From assembly GCA_045616505.1 (NCBI GenBank), contig JAZLGV010000088.1:1-42994 (forward strand): a stretch of DNA of 42,994 nt. The letters run 5' to 3'. Made by a program: the position numbers and the translations under genes. The notes beneath the pieces were generated by a model. The model was not told the DNA's origin, searched no databases, and worked only from the letters and a program-made list of their open reading frames with translations. Shown here one piece after another: positions 7,541 to 17,014 of the stretch; position 1 is the stretch's first letter; the number at the start of each line of letters is the position of its first letter. The stretch is from JAKSUT01 sp045616505 (GTDB taxonomy: Bacteria > Cyanobacteriota > Vampirovibrionia > Gastranaerophilales > Gastranaerophilaceae).

Positions 7541-9358
7541 TTACATTGTAACTCTTGTTATCACACCATGAAGTTTATTTACAGGCATTTTGTAATAACT
7601 TACAAATGATGGTGTTATCTTTTTAATCAATGCAAACAAACTCCAGAATGGATTGCTTGTACTGATATCTTCAACACCATAAAAAATCGCATTCGGATTA
7701 ATTTGAAGTAAATTCAAAACTTTTTCTATTCTAAATGATTCCATATAACCAACAGATATTCTTAATATTCTTAAACCTGCAGAAACTCTTTCCAAATGAT
7801 AATGCAAACCAAAAGGTTCAGAATCTTTTTCCACATGAATAAACATATTCTCTGAATATAAAATTTTATTTGCAAACATAGTTTGAGAAATATATGGTGG
7901 AACTCTATCAACACCTCTTGCAAAAAATAACGCAGTACCTTCTAATTTAGTAACATTACTATCATTATATGCTTGTTCATATTGAGATAGGAAATGTGTT
8001 CTATCCATCAAATTTATTGAACGGAACAAAACCTTTTGTCCTCTTACATATAATGTCATTATTGCAAATATAAACAATGCAAATCCGCAAGAAATATATG
8101 CACCGAAATAAATTTTTGGCAAAGCTGATAGTAAAAAGAAAATATCTACAACTAACAAACTCAATGCCAATGCAAAATTAAAATATTTTCTCTTCAAATA
8201 AAATATAACAGACATTAAAATTGCAGTTATACAAAAACAACCTGCAACTGCTAAACCATACGCAAAAATTGCATTTTTTGCAGTTTTCAATATAAGAATT
8301 GACAAAACTGACATAACTAAAAATACTGAATTTATTGTTTCTATATAAATCTGTGAATTATTATTTTTTGAAGTATAATCCACCTTTAACAATGGTAAAA
8401 GCCTAGTATTTATGGCTTGAAAAACAACTGTAAAAATTCCAAACATCATTGAATGACAAGAATTTATAACCATCAATAAACTAAATACTAAAATAGGAAC
8501 AAATAAAATATGAAAATCTTGGTAAACAAATGAATAAAAAACATTGTTCACTTCAGGATGACGCATTAAAAATGCACCTTGTCCAAAATAACTTAATACC
8601 AACATCAAAAATACAAAATACCAAGCTCTTACAACATATTTTCTATCCAAATGACCAACATCACCATACAATGATTTTGTACCAGATACGCATAACAATA
8701 TCGCACATAAAACAATAAAACTTTTTACCCCGTGATGCAATAAGAAATCAAGACCAATCAAAGGATTTAAGGCAGATAAAACATAACTTGTTTCAAGAAT
8801 AGATAATACACCTAAAGCACCTATTAACAAAAACCAAATAGCAGTAAAAAAGTAAAAATACTTTGAAACCAATTTAGTAATATATTTTTGAACATAAAAA
8901 ATTTCTACAATCACACAAAGCGATATCCCCAATATTATATAGGTAGAAATATCACTTAATTTTGGTAAAACTCTAACCCCTTCCAAAGCTGATAAAACAC
9001 CAACAGCAGGAGTAAGCACACTTTCACCCATATAAAGAGAAATTCCTAAAAAAGCTAAAATTGCAAAAATCACTTTCGAAACTGGAGCTTTTACCATATT
9101 TCTAATTGCTTCATATAAAACTACTGTTCCGCTTTCTCCACGTTTATTAAGACTTAAAGCAAGCCAAGTATATTGAACAGTAACAATCAAAAATAATGAC
9201 CAAAAAATAAGTGATAGCACACCCAAAATATTTTCAGGAGTAATCGCAATTATCAAAAAGATAATTGACATTGCATATATTGGGGCTATTCCTATTTCGC
9301 TAAATACAAGCCCAATTGCTTGCATTCTTCCTTTTTTATGTTCGTTACTTTCATTCAT
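7541..9358 (-). CDS. kup: Kup/HAK-type potassium uptake permease
   Basis: 605-aa polytopic K+ transporter, probably 12 membrane helices in the first 430 residues and a soluble C-terminal domain. Family signatures are visible: GESGTVVLYE, GESVLTPAVGVLSALEG (about 110-126) and GTKSLYGDVGH. The first motif, normally GDIGTSPLYA, is SEIGIAPIYA here (residues 20-29), so the conserved Asp is Glu21 and the flanking Gly and Thr are changed. The stop codon lies 2 bp from the stop of the convergent debranching-enzyme gene with no terminator between. ATG 9358 is followed by NESNEHKKG, then helix 1; only a weak GAGAT lies upstream. Confidence 0.9.
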   Translation of the reverse strand: MNESNEHKKGRMQAIGLVFSEIGIAPIYAMSIIFLIIAITPENILGVLSLIFWSLFLIVTVQYTWLALSLNKRGESGTVVLYEAIRNMVKAPVSKVIFAILAFLGISLYMGESVLTPAVGVLSALEGVRVLPKLSDISTYIILGISLCVIVEIFYVQKYITKLVSKYFYFFTAIWFLLIGALGVLSILETSYVLSALNPLIGLDFLLHHGVKSFIVLCAILLCVSGTKSLYGDVGHLDRKYVVRAWYFVFLMLVLSYFGQGAFLMRHPEVNNVFYSFVYQDFHILFVPILVFSLLMVINSCHSMMFGIFTVVFQAINTRLLPLLKVDYTSKNNNSQIYIETINSVFLVMSVLSILILKTAKNAIFAYGLAVAGCFCITAILMSVIFYLKRKYFNFALALSLLVVDIFFLLSALPKIYFGAYISCGFALFIFAIMTLYVRGQKVLFRSINLMDRTHFLSQYEQAYNDSNVTKLEGTALFFARGVDRVPPYISQTMFANKILYSENMFIHVEKDSEPFGLHYHLERVSAGLRILRISVGYMESFRIEKVLNLLQINPNAIFYGVEDISTSNPFWSLFALIKKITPSFVSYYKMPVNKLHGVITRVTM

Positions 9359-9400
9359 AATTACATCTCATGTTATATCACAAATATTAATTATCAAACT

Positions 9401-10147
9401 TCATTTTTTATCAATATCATAACCAAAAATTGCAAAATCATATTTTACTGGATCATTGACATCAAATTTTTTCAAATTTTCAGTTATTTCTAACGCTGCT
9501 TTAAAATCATTATTTTTTCTTTTCAAAAAGCCTAATTCTCTTGAAAGTTTTGCAACATGTGTATCTAATGGAATTATCAATTCAGATTTTGGAATAAAAT
9601 CCCATAAACCTAAATCAACTTCCCCATCTCTAACCATCCAACGCAAAAACATATTCATTCTCTTCATTGCACTTCCTTTTTTAGGATTTGGAATAAAATA
9701 ATAAAAACCTTTTTCAGCATTTTTCGGAGCATGTTCACAAAAATAATCAAAAACAAATTGAAACATACCCAAAATTGTTTTATTTTTTTTATAACCATTT
9801 TCAAATAAAACTCTCAAACCATTATCCACCAAATAGAGATGTTTCAAAACTTGAAAAATAGCAATTATGTCAGTATCTTTTAAAAATCTATAATTAAAAC
9901 CTTCCAAACTTTTAGGGTTAAAATTCAAAATAAAACTCAATGGATTATAATTCATCATATTAAATAATTCATCAAGTTTTGCAATAAAAGCTTTTCTATT
10001 TCCAAATGCAAATAAAGATGCTATAAAACCACCAACTTCCTTATCTGCAAGATTTTTAAATTTTCTTGGAAATTGGATAGGATCATTTTTTATAAAATCT
10101 GATGTTTCGTACTTTTTTACTAAATTTTCTAATTGTTTTTTATTCAT
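9401..10147 (-). CDS. TIGR02757/DUF2400 family protein
   Basis: 248-aa soluble helical protein of the TIGR02757 (DUF2400) family, function not established. Recognised by the ASLFAFGNRK segment, NMFLRWMVR, and the PLDTHVAKLSRELGF block near the C-terminus, which is reminiscent of helix-hairpin-helix DNA glycosylases; that link is only an impression. ATG 10147 starts one nucleotide after the tadA stop, so the two are translationally coupled. The frame is open 9 codons further upstream inside tadA, but the family start is MNKKQLENLVKKYE. Probably the last gene of an RR-HK-tadA-DUF2400 unit. Confidence 0.82.
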   Translation of the reverse strand: MNKKQLENLVKKYETSDFIKNDPIQFPRKFKNLADKEVGGFIASLFAFGNRKAFIAKLDELFNMMNYNPLSFILNFNPKSLEGFNYRFLKDTDIIAIFQVLKHLYLVDNGLRVLFENGYKKNKTILGMFQFVFDYFCEHAPKNAEKGFYYFIPNPKKGSAMKRMNMFLRWMVRDGEVDLGLWDFIPKSELIIPLDTHVAKLSRELGFLKRKNNDFKAALEITENLKKFDVNDPVKYDFAIFGYDIDKK

Positions 10148-10148
10148 G

Positions 10149-10574
10149 CTATCGCTTCTTCTTCCAAAAATCATTCAATATTTTATCACAATCAATTTCA
10201 TTTATTCCGCAATAAATTTTTGTTTTTGAATTAGAAATTTTTTTTAAATCAATAACAGAACCAAATGCACCGTAATTAGTGTCATAAGAACCAAAATAAA
10301 CAGCATTTAATCTGGCTTGCAAAATTGCCCACGCACACATTGGACAAGGCTCTAATGTAACATACAAATCACAACCATCTAATCGCCAATTTCCTAAAAC
10401 TTTTTCTGCTAATTTTATTGCGTTTATCTCTGCATGAGAAGAAATATCATTTAATTTTTCTCGTTCGTTTACAGCTTCTGCAATAATTTTTCCGTCTTTT
10501 ACAATTAAAGCCGCAACCGGAACATCTAATTCCACATTTTTGGCAAGTTCAATTGCTCTTTGCATGAAATTCAT
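10149..10574 (-). CDS. tadA: tRNA(adenine34) deaminase
   Basis: Converts wobble A34 to inosine in tRNA-Arg(ACG). 141 aa, normal length. Zinc-site residues are present: H47-A-E49 and P76-C77-P-M-C80, with the TLEPCPMC context typical of TadA rather than of free cytidine deaminases. It lies 6 nt downstream of the histidine kinase gene on the same strand and is followed 1 nt later by the DUF2400 gene. The neighbouring kinase is probably unrelated in function; the arrangement looks like simple packing into one transcript. Confidence 0.95.
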   Translation of the reverse strand: MNFMQRAIELAKNVELDVPVAALIVKDGKIIAEAVNEREKLNDISSHAEINAIKLAEKVLGNWRLDGCDLYVTLEPCPMCAWAILQARLNAVYFGSYDTNYGAFGSVIDLKKISNSKTKIYCGINEIDCDKILNDFWKKKR

Positions 10575-10580
10575 TATTTT

Positions 10581-12269
10581 TTATCCTTCTTGAACTTCTG
10601 CAAGTGGGAAAATCAATTCTACACAGAAACCATCTTGTTCATTTGAATAAAGATTAATTCTACCATTCATCGCTTCAACAAGACCTTTTACAATAAACAA
10701 GCCCAAACCTGTACCTCTTGTGGTTCTTGTTGTTTTATCATCAATTCGTGTAAATTTATCAAATAATTGATTTAATTTTTCTTCAGGAATTATTTCACAT
10801 TGATTTTTAACATAAATTTGTGCGTTTCCGTCTTTCACAATGCTATCTACGACAAGCGGAGTTCCTTCTTGTGCATATTTTTTAGCGTTTTCAAATAAAT
10901 TAACCAATACTTGTTCAAATCTGTCTTTATCAGCCATGAATTTTGGATAATTACTATCTGTGCAATTTATCAATTCCATATCTTCTAAATCAACCAATGT
11001 TGAAGCTGATTCGATAAATTGATTTAATACTAAAGGTTCTGGTTTTGTCCAAATTCTTGCACCTTCTATATCTGGAACAACTAACAAGTCTTCAATCATT
11101 CTTGATAATCTTTCTGATTGACGTTTAATTGTTCTTAATGATTTTTGTTTTGTTTCTTCATCAATTTCTATATCTTGACGCAAAAGTCTTGATGTATAAC
11201 CTTGAATACTTGTTAATGGAGTTCTAAATTCATGACTTACTGTATCTATCAAATTTGAACGATAATTATCAAGATTTTTCAATTCAGCATTTTTACTCTT
11301 TAATTGCAAATAAGATTTGTGAATTTGACCTGCCATACGATTAAATTTGAATGCTAAAAAGATAATTTCGTAAGGAGTAAAAATATTTGTCAAAAGTCTA
11401 ATTCGTCTTTGATAATTACCTTTTGAAACAGCAATAATCGCTTTGAATAATTGTCTTATATTTATATAAATATGATATGTATATAAACCAACAATAAAGA
11501 TAATTGTAAGTGATGCAACCAATATCGCTAAAATTATTTTTAATCTGTTATCATTTATATTTTTTTGAGTAACTTTTTTAGTTGTATTTACAATAATTGT
11601 TATATCTGGACTAGATTTTTTTATATAAACAAGAGGTTGATTTTTTACTGAACCATACACTACAGGTTTATCTTTTTCCAATTTTTTAGGTAGTAATTTT
11701 ATAGAATTTTTAAAATCTTTTTCTTTATAATTATGTTTTGCAATCAAATTACCATCGCTTGAAATAACATAAATTTGACGAGCTTCTTCCTGCATTGGTT
11801 TAAACAAATTTGAAGAAAGAAAATCTAAATCAAAAGTTCCTACCAAAAATTTTCCATTATCCATTGTTGTATAAATAGAAATATTATGACTTTTCAAATT
11901 TTCGTCATGACGTTGCAACAACTCTTGTGGAGTATTTATTAATTCTAATGATTTAAATTCTGGAGAATTAGCTAAAACTTTTGTTAAATATCTTTTTTTA
12001 GGAAAAGAACCACCATTTTTGGCAGCTAATTCTGTACCTTGTTGAATTTGTTTTAATTCATTGATAGAAGTTTTTATAAATACATCGATTTCATTTGATA
12101 CTACTTGTGAAATAAGAACTGCAGAATCTCTCAACTGTGAACGCATCGCTTGTTGGTTAATATTGTTTATAATAAAACCACTTATCACCATTGGGATAAT
12201 AACTGCACACAACACAACTATTATCATTTGTTCTACAATTTTTAATCTTCTTAAAAGTATCTTTTTCAT
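10581..12269 (-). CDS. Membrane sensor histidine kinase with extracytoplasmic sensor domain
   Basis: 562 aa. Helix TM1 (about 12-36), an extracytoplasmic domain of about 205 residues (probably dCache-like, not assigned), TM2 (about 244-268), a HAMP-like linker, HisKA with phospho-acceptor His346 in DTVSHEFRTP, and a HATPase domain with NLFENAKKYA (N box) and GTGLGLFIVKG. ATG 12269 is chosen over an in-frame GTG at 12278 because AAGGTG lies 6 nt upstream; it begins one nucleotide after the stop of the response regulator, its evident partner. The signal sensed is unknown. Confidence 0.93.
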   Translation of the reverse strand: MKKILLRRLKIVEQMIIVVLCAVIIPMVISGFIINNINQQAMRSQLRDSAVLISQVVSNEIDVFIKTSINELKQIQQGTELAAKNGGSFPKKRYLTKVLANSPEFKSLELINTPQELLQRHDENLKSHNISIYTTMDNGKFLVGTFDLDFLSSNLFKPMQEEARQIYVISSDGNLIAKHNYKEKDFKNSIKLLPKKLEKDKPVVYGSVKNQPLVYIKKSSPDITIIVNTTKKVTQKNINDNRLKIILAILVASLTIIFIVGLYTYHIYINIRQLFKAIIAVSKGNYQRRIRLLTNIFTPYEIIFLAFKFNRMAGQIHKSYLQLKSKNAELKNLDNYRSNLIDTVSHEFRTPLTSIQGYTSRLLRQDIEIDEETKQKSLRTIKRQSERLSRMIEDLLVVPDIEGARIWTKPEPLVLNQFIESASTLVDLEDMELINCTDSNYPKFMADKDRFEQVLVNLFENAKKYAQEGTPLVVDSIVKDGNAQIYVKNQCEIIPEEKLNQLFDKFTRIDDKTTRTTRGTGLGLFIVKGLVEAMNGRINLYSNEQDGFCVELIFPLAEVQEG

Positions 12270-12270
12270 T

Positions 12271-12981
12271 CTATTCACCTTTAAATGGAGTTAATTTATA
12301 TCCTACATTAGTTACAGTATGCAAATATGCGGGATTTTTCACATCTTCCTCTATTTTATTTCTTAATCCACCAACATGAACTCTCAACATTCTCACATCT
12401 TCGTTACTATCGTAACCCCAAACTTCATCAAGCAATGTCGCAAGAGTTACAGCATTATTTATGTGTTGCATCAAACAATACAATATTTCAAACTCTGTTG
12501 GAGTCAATTTCATTTTCTTATTTATTATTGAACATTCCAAACTTTCTGGAAATATTTCAATATCACCAGCTTTTAAAACTTCGTTGCTCAAAGATTTTTC
12601 TTCTACCACATTTCTTCTCAATAAAACTCTTATTCTCAAAAGAACTTCTTGAATATCAAATGGTTTTACTAAATAATCATCAGCACCACCTTCAAAACCT
12701 TCCGTCTTATCTTCAATAGTACCTTTTGCCGTAAGCATTAAAATAGGAACAGAAATTTTTGCCTGTCTGATATTTTTACAAACATCAAAACCATTCATCT
12801 TTGGCATCATTACATCTAACAAAATCAAATCGTAAGAATTATTTAATGCTTTATTTAAACCTTCTAAACCATCTTTTGCTGTATCAACGTAATAACCACT
12901 ATGAGAAATATCAAATTCCAATAATTCTCTAATTTCTGTATCATCATCAACTACTAAAATTCTTTTTGAAACATGTTCCAT
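12271..12981 (-). CDS. OmpR/PhoB-family response regulator
   Basis: 236-aa DNA-binding regulator. Receiver domain: acidic pocket DDD at 12-14, phospho-acceptor Asp56 in LLDVMMP, Thr84 and Lys106 in LVKPF. Winged-helix domain (about 135-232) with LTPTEFEILYCL, RVHVGGLRNKIE and the TVTNVGYKL wing. I start at ATG 12981, which has AAGGAGAG 7 nt upstream, rather than the 13-codon longer form. Pairs with the downstream kinase. The gene lies behind a minus-strand terminator at 13045-13073, so its promoter must lie in 12982-13045. Confidence 0.95.
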   Translation of the reverse strand: MEHVSKRILVVDDDTEIRELLEFDISHSGYYVDTAKDGLEGLNKALNNSYDLILLDVMMPKMNGFDVCKNIRQAKISVPILMLTAKGTIEDKTEGFEGGADDYLVKPFDIQEVLLRIRVLLRRNVVEEKSLSNEVLKAGDIEIFPESLECSIINKKMKLTPTEFEILYCLMQHINNAVTLATLLDEVWGYDSNEDVRMLRVHVGGLRNKIEEDVKNPAYLHTVTNVGYKLTPFKGE

Positions 12982-13044
12982 AGATATACTCTCCTTAGCA
13001 TATTCTATAGTATTGAGCAAATTTTTAAACCCACCATTTATACT

Positions 13045-13073
13045 AAAAAAGCACTTGCTTAATTTGCAAGTGC
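13045..13073 (-). terminator. Intrinsic terminator on the minus strand upstream of the response regulator
   Basis: GCACTTGC (13051-13058) and GCAAGTGC (13066-13073) form an 8-bp stem with a 7-nt loop; reading on the minus strand it is followed by six T (13050-13045). No annotated gene ends here, so it implies a short minus-strand transcript from the gap. Confidence 0.8.
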
Positions 13074-13113
13074 TATTTAAAATTTCCCCATTCCGTATCT
13101 AGTAGCTTCTTTC

Positions 13114-13179
13114 TTATATTAAGTCAGAAGTTTTAAATCTTTTTTTTCTATTTGAAAACTTTATTAAAATTTGTTTCAT
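13114..13179 (-). CDS. Tiny ORF, possibly a frame-broken small gene
   Basis: ATG 13179 opens a 21-codon basic ORF (MKQILIKFSNRKK...). Immediately after its stop another frame reads KKEATRYGMGKF and then stops just before the terminator stem. Adding 2 nt in the TATA stretch at the junction would join both into a 34-aa basic peptide ending right at the terminator. This suggests a small gene that is broken, or a sequencing error in a short repeat. There is no strong ribosome site (AAAAGATT). It may also be chance. Confidence 0.3.
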   Translation of the reverse strand: MKQILIKFSNRKKRFKTSDLI

Positions 13180-13356
13180 AATCTTTTCTTTCTTTTTTGC
13201 TCTCTACATATATATAAAGTATATACTCTAAAAATAATTGCCTTTTTGGTTTTGGCTTTGTTAAGAAATATTACAAGCATTAGTAATATGGTTACTTTAT
13301 TTATATAAATTAGTGTAGTAGAATAGTTGAAATTACAGTTCTTTGAGGAAAAAACA

Positions 13357-15954
13357 ATGAAAAAATTTATACTTACCGCATTAATTTTTATAATCACAGC
13401 AGGACAATCATTTGCGTTTGATTACGATGTTTATAAACTAAGTAACGGACAAACAGTAATAATCAAAGAAGTTAAAAACAATCCAATTGTAATAATTGAT
13501 ACTTGGGTAAAAACAGGTTCTATAAATGAAAACAATATAAATAATGGTGTTTCTCACTTTTTAGAACACCTATTCTTCAAAGGAACATCAAATCATCCGA
13601 CAGGAGAGTTTGACAGATTATTAGAATCTAAAGGTGCAATAACAAACGCAGCAACAAGCAAAGATTTCACTCATTACTACATCGAAATTCCGTCAAAATA
13701 TTTTAACCTTGCAATGGAACTTCATTCAGATATGTTGCTAAACCCAATGATACCTAGAAAAGAATTAGAAAAAGAACGAAAAGTTGTAATGGAAGAAATA
13801 GCAAAAGACCAAAATAATCCTGACGACAAAGTTTATAAAAATCTAATAAAAATGATTTATACAACTCACCCTTACAAAAGAGAAGTTATCGGAACAAATG
13901 AAATCATAGGAAAAATTTCAAGAGAAGAAATACTAGATTATTATAAATCTCACTATTCTCCTAAAAACATGACAACAATTGTAATTGGAGATATTAAAAC
14001 AAACGAAGTTTTAGAAAAAATAAAAGAAAGTTTTAACACATCAGAAACAAGAAAACTTCAAACTTCAAAAAATAAACACGAAAAACTTTTAACTAAACAA
14101 GTTAAAAACATTGACTTTCAGCCAGTTTCAAGTGGTTATATGATGATTGGATATAGAGGAGCAAATGTTTTTAATAACGATACATACGCTCTTGATATTC
14201 TTTCAACCATTCTTGGAGATGGAAGAACAAGTGTTTTATACCAAAAAATCAAAGAACAGAAACAACTTGCTTATTCAATCTCTGCAAGCAATGCCACATA
14301 TAAAGAAGACGGTATTTTTTGGATAAACGCAAATTTTGTACCTGAAAATATGGAAAAACTTGAAAAAGACATATTTACAGAAGTTTCAAAAATTCAAAAA
14401 TATGGTGTTACTCAAGAACAACTTGATATTGCAAAAAGCATAATTGAAAGGGACACATATTATTCAAGAGAATCTATTTCAAGTATCGCTTCTCAAATCG
14501 GATATGCAACAACCTTAACAGATAACCCTAAATACTACAATGAATATTTAGACAACATAAAAAAAGTTACTCTTTCTGACGTCAAAATGGTTGCTAACAA
14601 GTATTTAGACGAAAATAAATCTGCAATTTCTATCGTGCTACCAAAAACTTATGAAAATAAAACAATTACAGAAACCCCAAAACAACAAAACCATAATGCA
14701 AATTTAATAAAAGGCGATTCTTTTACAAAAAAATATTTAATAGACAACGGTGCAACATTACTTCTATCAAAAAATGATTTAAACGACATTGTTGCAATAA
14801 CAATATACGCAAAAGGCGGTCAATTTATTGAAGATATAGCAGGCACTTCTGATTTAATGGCAAGTGTAATGTTGAAAGGAACAAAAAAATATTCAGCAGA
14901 AGAACTTGCAAAGATACTAGAAGAAAATGGTATAAAAATAAATCCAAGTTCCTCTGCCGACGACTTTACTATTAAAGTTTTAACAACAAAACCTCAACTT
15001 AAAACCACATTAGAACTTTTAAATGAAATCGTAAACAACGCTAAATTTGATGATTACGAAATCAAAAAAGTTAAAAATACAAAATTAAATTCAATAAAAC
15101 AATCAAAAGATATTCCAATGAATATCGCTCTACAAGAATACAAAAACTCAATTTTTGCACAAAGTGTATATTCAAATGGCGCAAAAATTTATGAAACTAC
15201 ATTACCAAAAATTGAAAGAGCAAATATTATAAATTACTACAATAAAATATTTGCACCTAAAAACATCGTTATTTCAGTTAATGGGAATGTTGAATTAAAC
15301 GAAATAGTTGATGATTTAGGAAACATTTTTAAAACAAATAACAATGTCAAATCGTTTAACTACAATGATTATGCATCAAAAATTCCTGCAATCACAACAC
15401 AAAAAATTATTACAAAACAAGTAAAAGACTTAAAAGCTGCTTGGGTAATACTTGGCTGGCAAACCGCAGGTAGCTACAACGAAAAAGATTGTGCAACATT
15501 AAAAGTTATAGATGCACTACTTGGAACTGGTATGAGTTCAAGACTTTTCAGAGATTTAAGAGAAAATGAAGGACTTGCATATCAAGTTGGTTCTGATTTC
15601 GCCGCAAAAATTCTAAAAGGTGCATTTACACTATATATCGGAACAAACCCTAATAACATCAACAAATCAAAAACTATGATGCTTGCAGAAATCGAAAAAC
15701 TAAAAAATGAATTTGTAACAGAAAAAGAACTTCAAGAAGCAAAAGACAAAATTCTTGGAAAATATTTATTGGCACAAGAAACAAATATGGATAAAGCAGC
15801 CCTTGTTGGTTGGTATGAAACTTCTGGAAGAGGTTTTGACTACAAAGACAAATACACAAAACTTATTTCATCTATAACTGCTTCTGATATTATTGAAGTT
15901 GCAAATAAATACTTTAATCAAAATTATGTTTTAAGTATAGTTGAGAAAAAATAA
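13357..15954 (+). CDS. Secreted M16 (pitrilysin-like) zinc peptidase with two tandem M16 units
   Basis: 865 aa with a signal peptide (MKKFILTALIFIITAGQSFA, cleavage near residue 20), so probably periplasmic. The first M16 unit carries the inverted zinc motif H67-F-L-E70-H71 and the distal Glu at about 146/147 (ERKVVMEEI), so it is predicted active. The second unit (from about 470) has the fold signature (LSKNDLNDIVAITIY..GG) but TSDLMASVMLKGT in place of HxxEH, so it is the inactive partner half. In many bacteria these halves are two adjacent genes; here they are fused. ATG 13357 has GAGGA 7 nt upstream; the frame's earlier start at 13327 is rejected because the signal peptide begins here. 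The mscS gene follows 11 nt later. Confidence 0.93.
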   Translation: MKKFILTALIFIITAGQSFAFDYDVYKLSNGQTVIIKEVKNNPIVIIDTWVKTGSINENNINNGVSHFLEHLFFKGTSNHPTGEFDRLLESKGAITNAATSKDFTHYYIEIPSKYFNLAMELHSDMLLNPMIPRKELEKERKVVMEEIAKDQNNPDDKVYKNLIKMIYTTHPYKREVIGTNEIIGKISREEILDYYKSHYSPKNMTTIVIGDIKTNEVLEKIKESFNTSETRKLQTSKNKHEKLLTKQVKNIDFQPVSSGYMMIGYRGANVFNNDTYALDILSTILGDGRTSVLYQKIKEQKQLAYSISASNATYKEDGIFWINANFVPENMEKLEKDIFTEVSKIQKYGVTQEQLDIAKSIIERDTYYSRESISSIASQIGYATTLTDNPKYYNEYLDNIKKVTLSDVKMVANKYLDENKSAISIVLPKTYENKTITETPKQQNHNANLIKGDSFTKKYLIDNGATLLLSKNDLNDIVAITIYAKGGQFIEDIAGTSDLMASVMLKGTKKYSAEELAKILEENGIKINPSSSADDFTIKVLTTKPQLKTTLELLNEIVNNAKFDDYEIKKVKNTKLNSIKQSKDIPMNIALQEYKNSIFAQSVYSNGAKIYETTLPKIERANIINYYNKIFAPKNIVISVNGNVELNEIVDDLGNIFKTNNNVKSFNYNDYASKIPAITTQKIITKQVKDLKAAWVILGWQTAGSYNEKDCATLKVIDALLGTGMSSRLFRDLRENEGLAYQVGSDFAAKILKGAFTLYIGTNPNNINKSKTMMLAEIEKLKNEFVTEKELQEAKDKILGKYLLAQETNMDKAALVGWYETSGRGFDYKDKYTKLISSITASDIIEVANKYFNQNYVLSIVEKK

Positions 15955-15965
15955 GGAAAAAGTTT

Positions 15966-16799
15966 ATGGATTATATTTTAGATATGAAACTTACTGTACT
16001 AACTTGGTGTCTAACAAAAGGTTTAAAAATTCTAATTATACTTTTTGTAGTTAGTGTTATAAACAAATTTTCAAAAAAAATATTATCAAATTTCATACAT
16101 CCAAATGTTGGACTACACGACGAACAAACCAAAAGACAACAAACCATTTACTACGTAATAAATTCAGCTATAACAATAATTACATTTACAATAGCAGCAT
16201 TATTAATTCTTGAGCTATTAGGTATCAACATCGGACCAATTCTTGCAGCAGCTGGGGTTGTAGGTATCGCAATCGGTTTTGGTTCTCAAAGACTTGTCGA
16301 AGATATTACATCAGGAATAATTATGTTAATCAACAACCAAGTTAGAGTTGGCGATGTAGTTAAAATAGACCAAAAAACAGGTTACATAGAAAAACTTACA
16401 CTTAATATGGTTGTTTTAAGAGATTTTGACGGAAGTGTACATTTTATAAGAAACGGAAGAATTGATGTTATTTCAAATCTTACAAAAGAATATTCTTTCT
16501 TCTTAACAGAAATCGGTGTTGATTATAGTACAGATATCGAAAAAGCAACAAACATTATAAAATCAGTTGTTGAACAAATGCAAAAAGAAGATGCTTTTAA
16601 AGACGATATTCTAGCACCTGTTGAAGTTTGGGGCATAGATAAATTTGCAGATTCTGCAATAATGCTAAAACTTAGAATAAAAACTAAACCTATAAAACAA
16701 TGGTATATTGGTAGAGAATTTAATTTTAGAATTAAAAAAGCTTTTGACGAAAATGGAATTGAATTTCCATATAATCAAATTGTCGTTCATAAAAAATAG
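15966..16799 (+). CDS. mscS: Small-conductance mechanosensitive channel, MscS family
   Basis: 277-aa channel that releases osmolytes on hypo-osmotic shock. Three N-terminal helices, the pore helix TM3 with its Gly/Ala pattern (GPILAAAGVVGIAIGFG) followed by SQRLVEDITSGI, the beta domain (VRVGDVVKI..GYIEKLTLNMVVLRDFDG) and the C-terminal alpha/beta domain. Length is normal. Ribosome site AAGGAAAAAGTTT before ATG. It sits 11 nt after the M16 peptidase gene, in a likely operon. Its last codons (NQIVVHKK) are copied 243 bp downstream with one synonymous change; see the repeat entries. Confidence 0.93.
   Translation: MDYILDMKLTVLTWCLTKGLKILIILFVVSVINKFSKKILSNFIHPNVGLHDEQTKRQQTIYYVINSAITIITFTIAALLILELLGINIGPILAAAGVVGIAIGFGSQRLVEDITSGIIMLINNQVRVGDVVKIDQKTGYIEKLTLNMVVLRDFDGSVHFIRNGRIDVISNLTKEYSFFLTEIGVDYSTDIEKATNIIKSVVEQMQKEDAFKDDILAPVEVWGIDKFADSAIMLKLRIKTKPIKQWYIGREFNFRIKKAFDENGIEFPYNQIVVHKK
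16772..16796 (+). repeat. 25-bp direct repeat, left copy (inside the mscS 3' end)
   Basis: Encodes the NQIVVHKK tail of MscS. The right copy is at 17015-17039, 24 of 25 bases identical; the single change is CAT to CAC, silent in the MscS frame. The pair brackets the 60-aa Cys-rich gene. Confidence 0.85.
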
Positions 16800-16828
16800 C
16801 ATCAATAGGCTTAATAAGGAGATAAATA

Positions 16829-17011
16829 ATGAGTCCACAAATAAACTCAAATTATAGACAAGCAAAATGTTGTTTTAATTGTAAATATGGAATACCTAAC
16901 ACAGAACATTTAGACAAGATGAATTGTGGTTGTCCTAGCATTTCAGAGAACGCAAATTCTTCAGCAGTAGCTCTTGATGGAATATGTGACAATTATAAAG
17001 AATATGAATAA
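16829..17011 (+). CDS. 60-aa cysteine-rich protein
   Basis: Small soluble protein with seven Cys in the pattern CCxxC...CxC...C (KCCFNCKYG, NCGCP, GICDNY), suggesting a bound metal or Fe-S cluster; I do not recognise the family. It has a strong ribosome site AAGGAGATAAATA, so it is clearly translated. It lies 29 nt after mscS and between two copies of the mscS 3' end, which suggests it entered or moved with a duplication of that end. Confidence 0.75.
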   Translation: MSPQINSNYRQAKCCFNCKYGIPNTEHLDKMNCGCPSISENANSSAVALDGICDNYKEYE

Positions 17012-17014
17012 TTG

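Larger units (their letters stand above)
12982..13356. other. 375-nt intergenic region between the response regulator and the M16 peptidase gene
   Basis: Divergent gap. It holds, from left to right: the promoter zone of the response regulator; a minus-strand terminator (13045-13073); a 21-codon minus ORF with a possible frame break (13114-13179); the motif CTACATATATATAAAGT (13204-13220, reverse complement shared with 28421-28437); an inverted repeat ATATTAC/GTAATAT (13268-13274, 13283-13289) that could be an operator for the peptidase gene; and the GAGGA ribosome site of that gene. No RNA gene was recognised. Confidence 0.7.

Noticed and set aside
13176..13397. 73-aa minus-strand ORF across the M16 gene start
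   Set aside because: Overlaps the promoter, ribosome site and signal peptide of the peptidase gene; no ribosome site; low-complexity translation.
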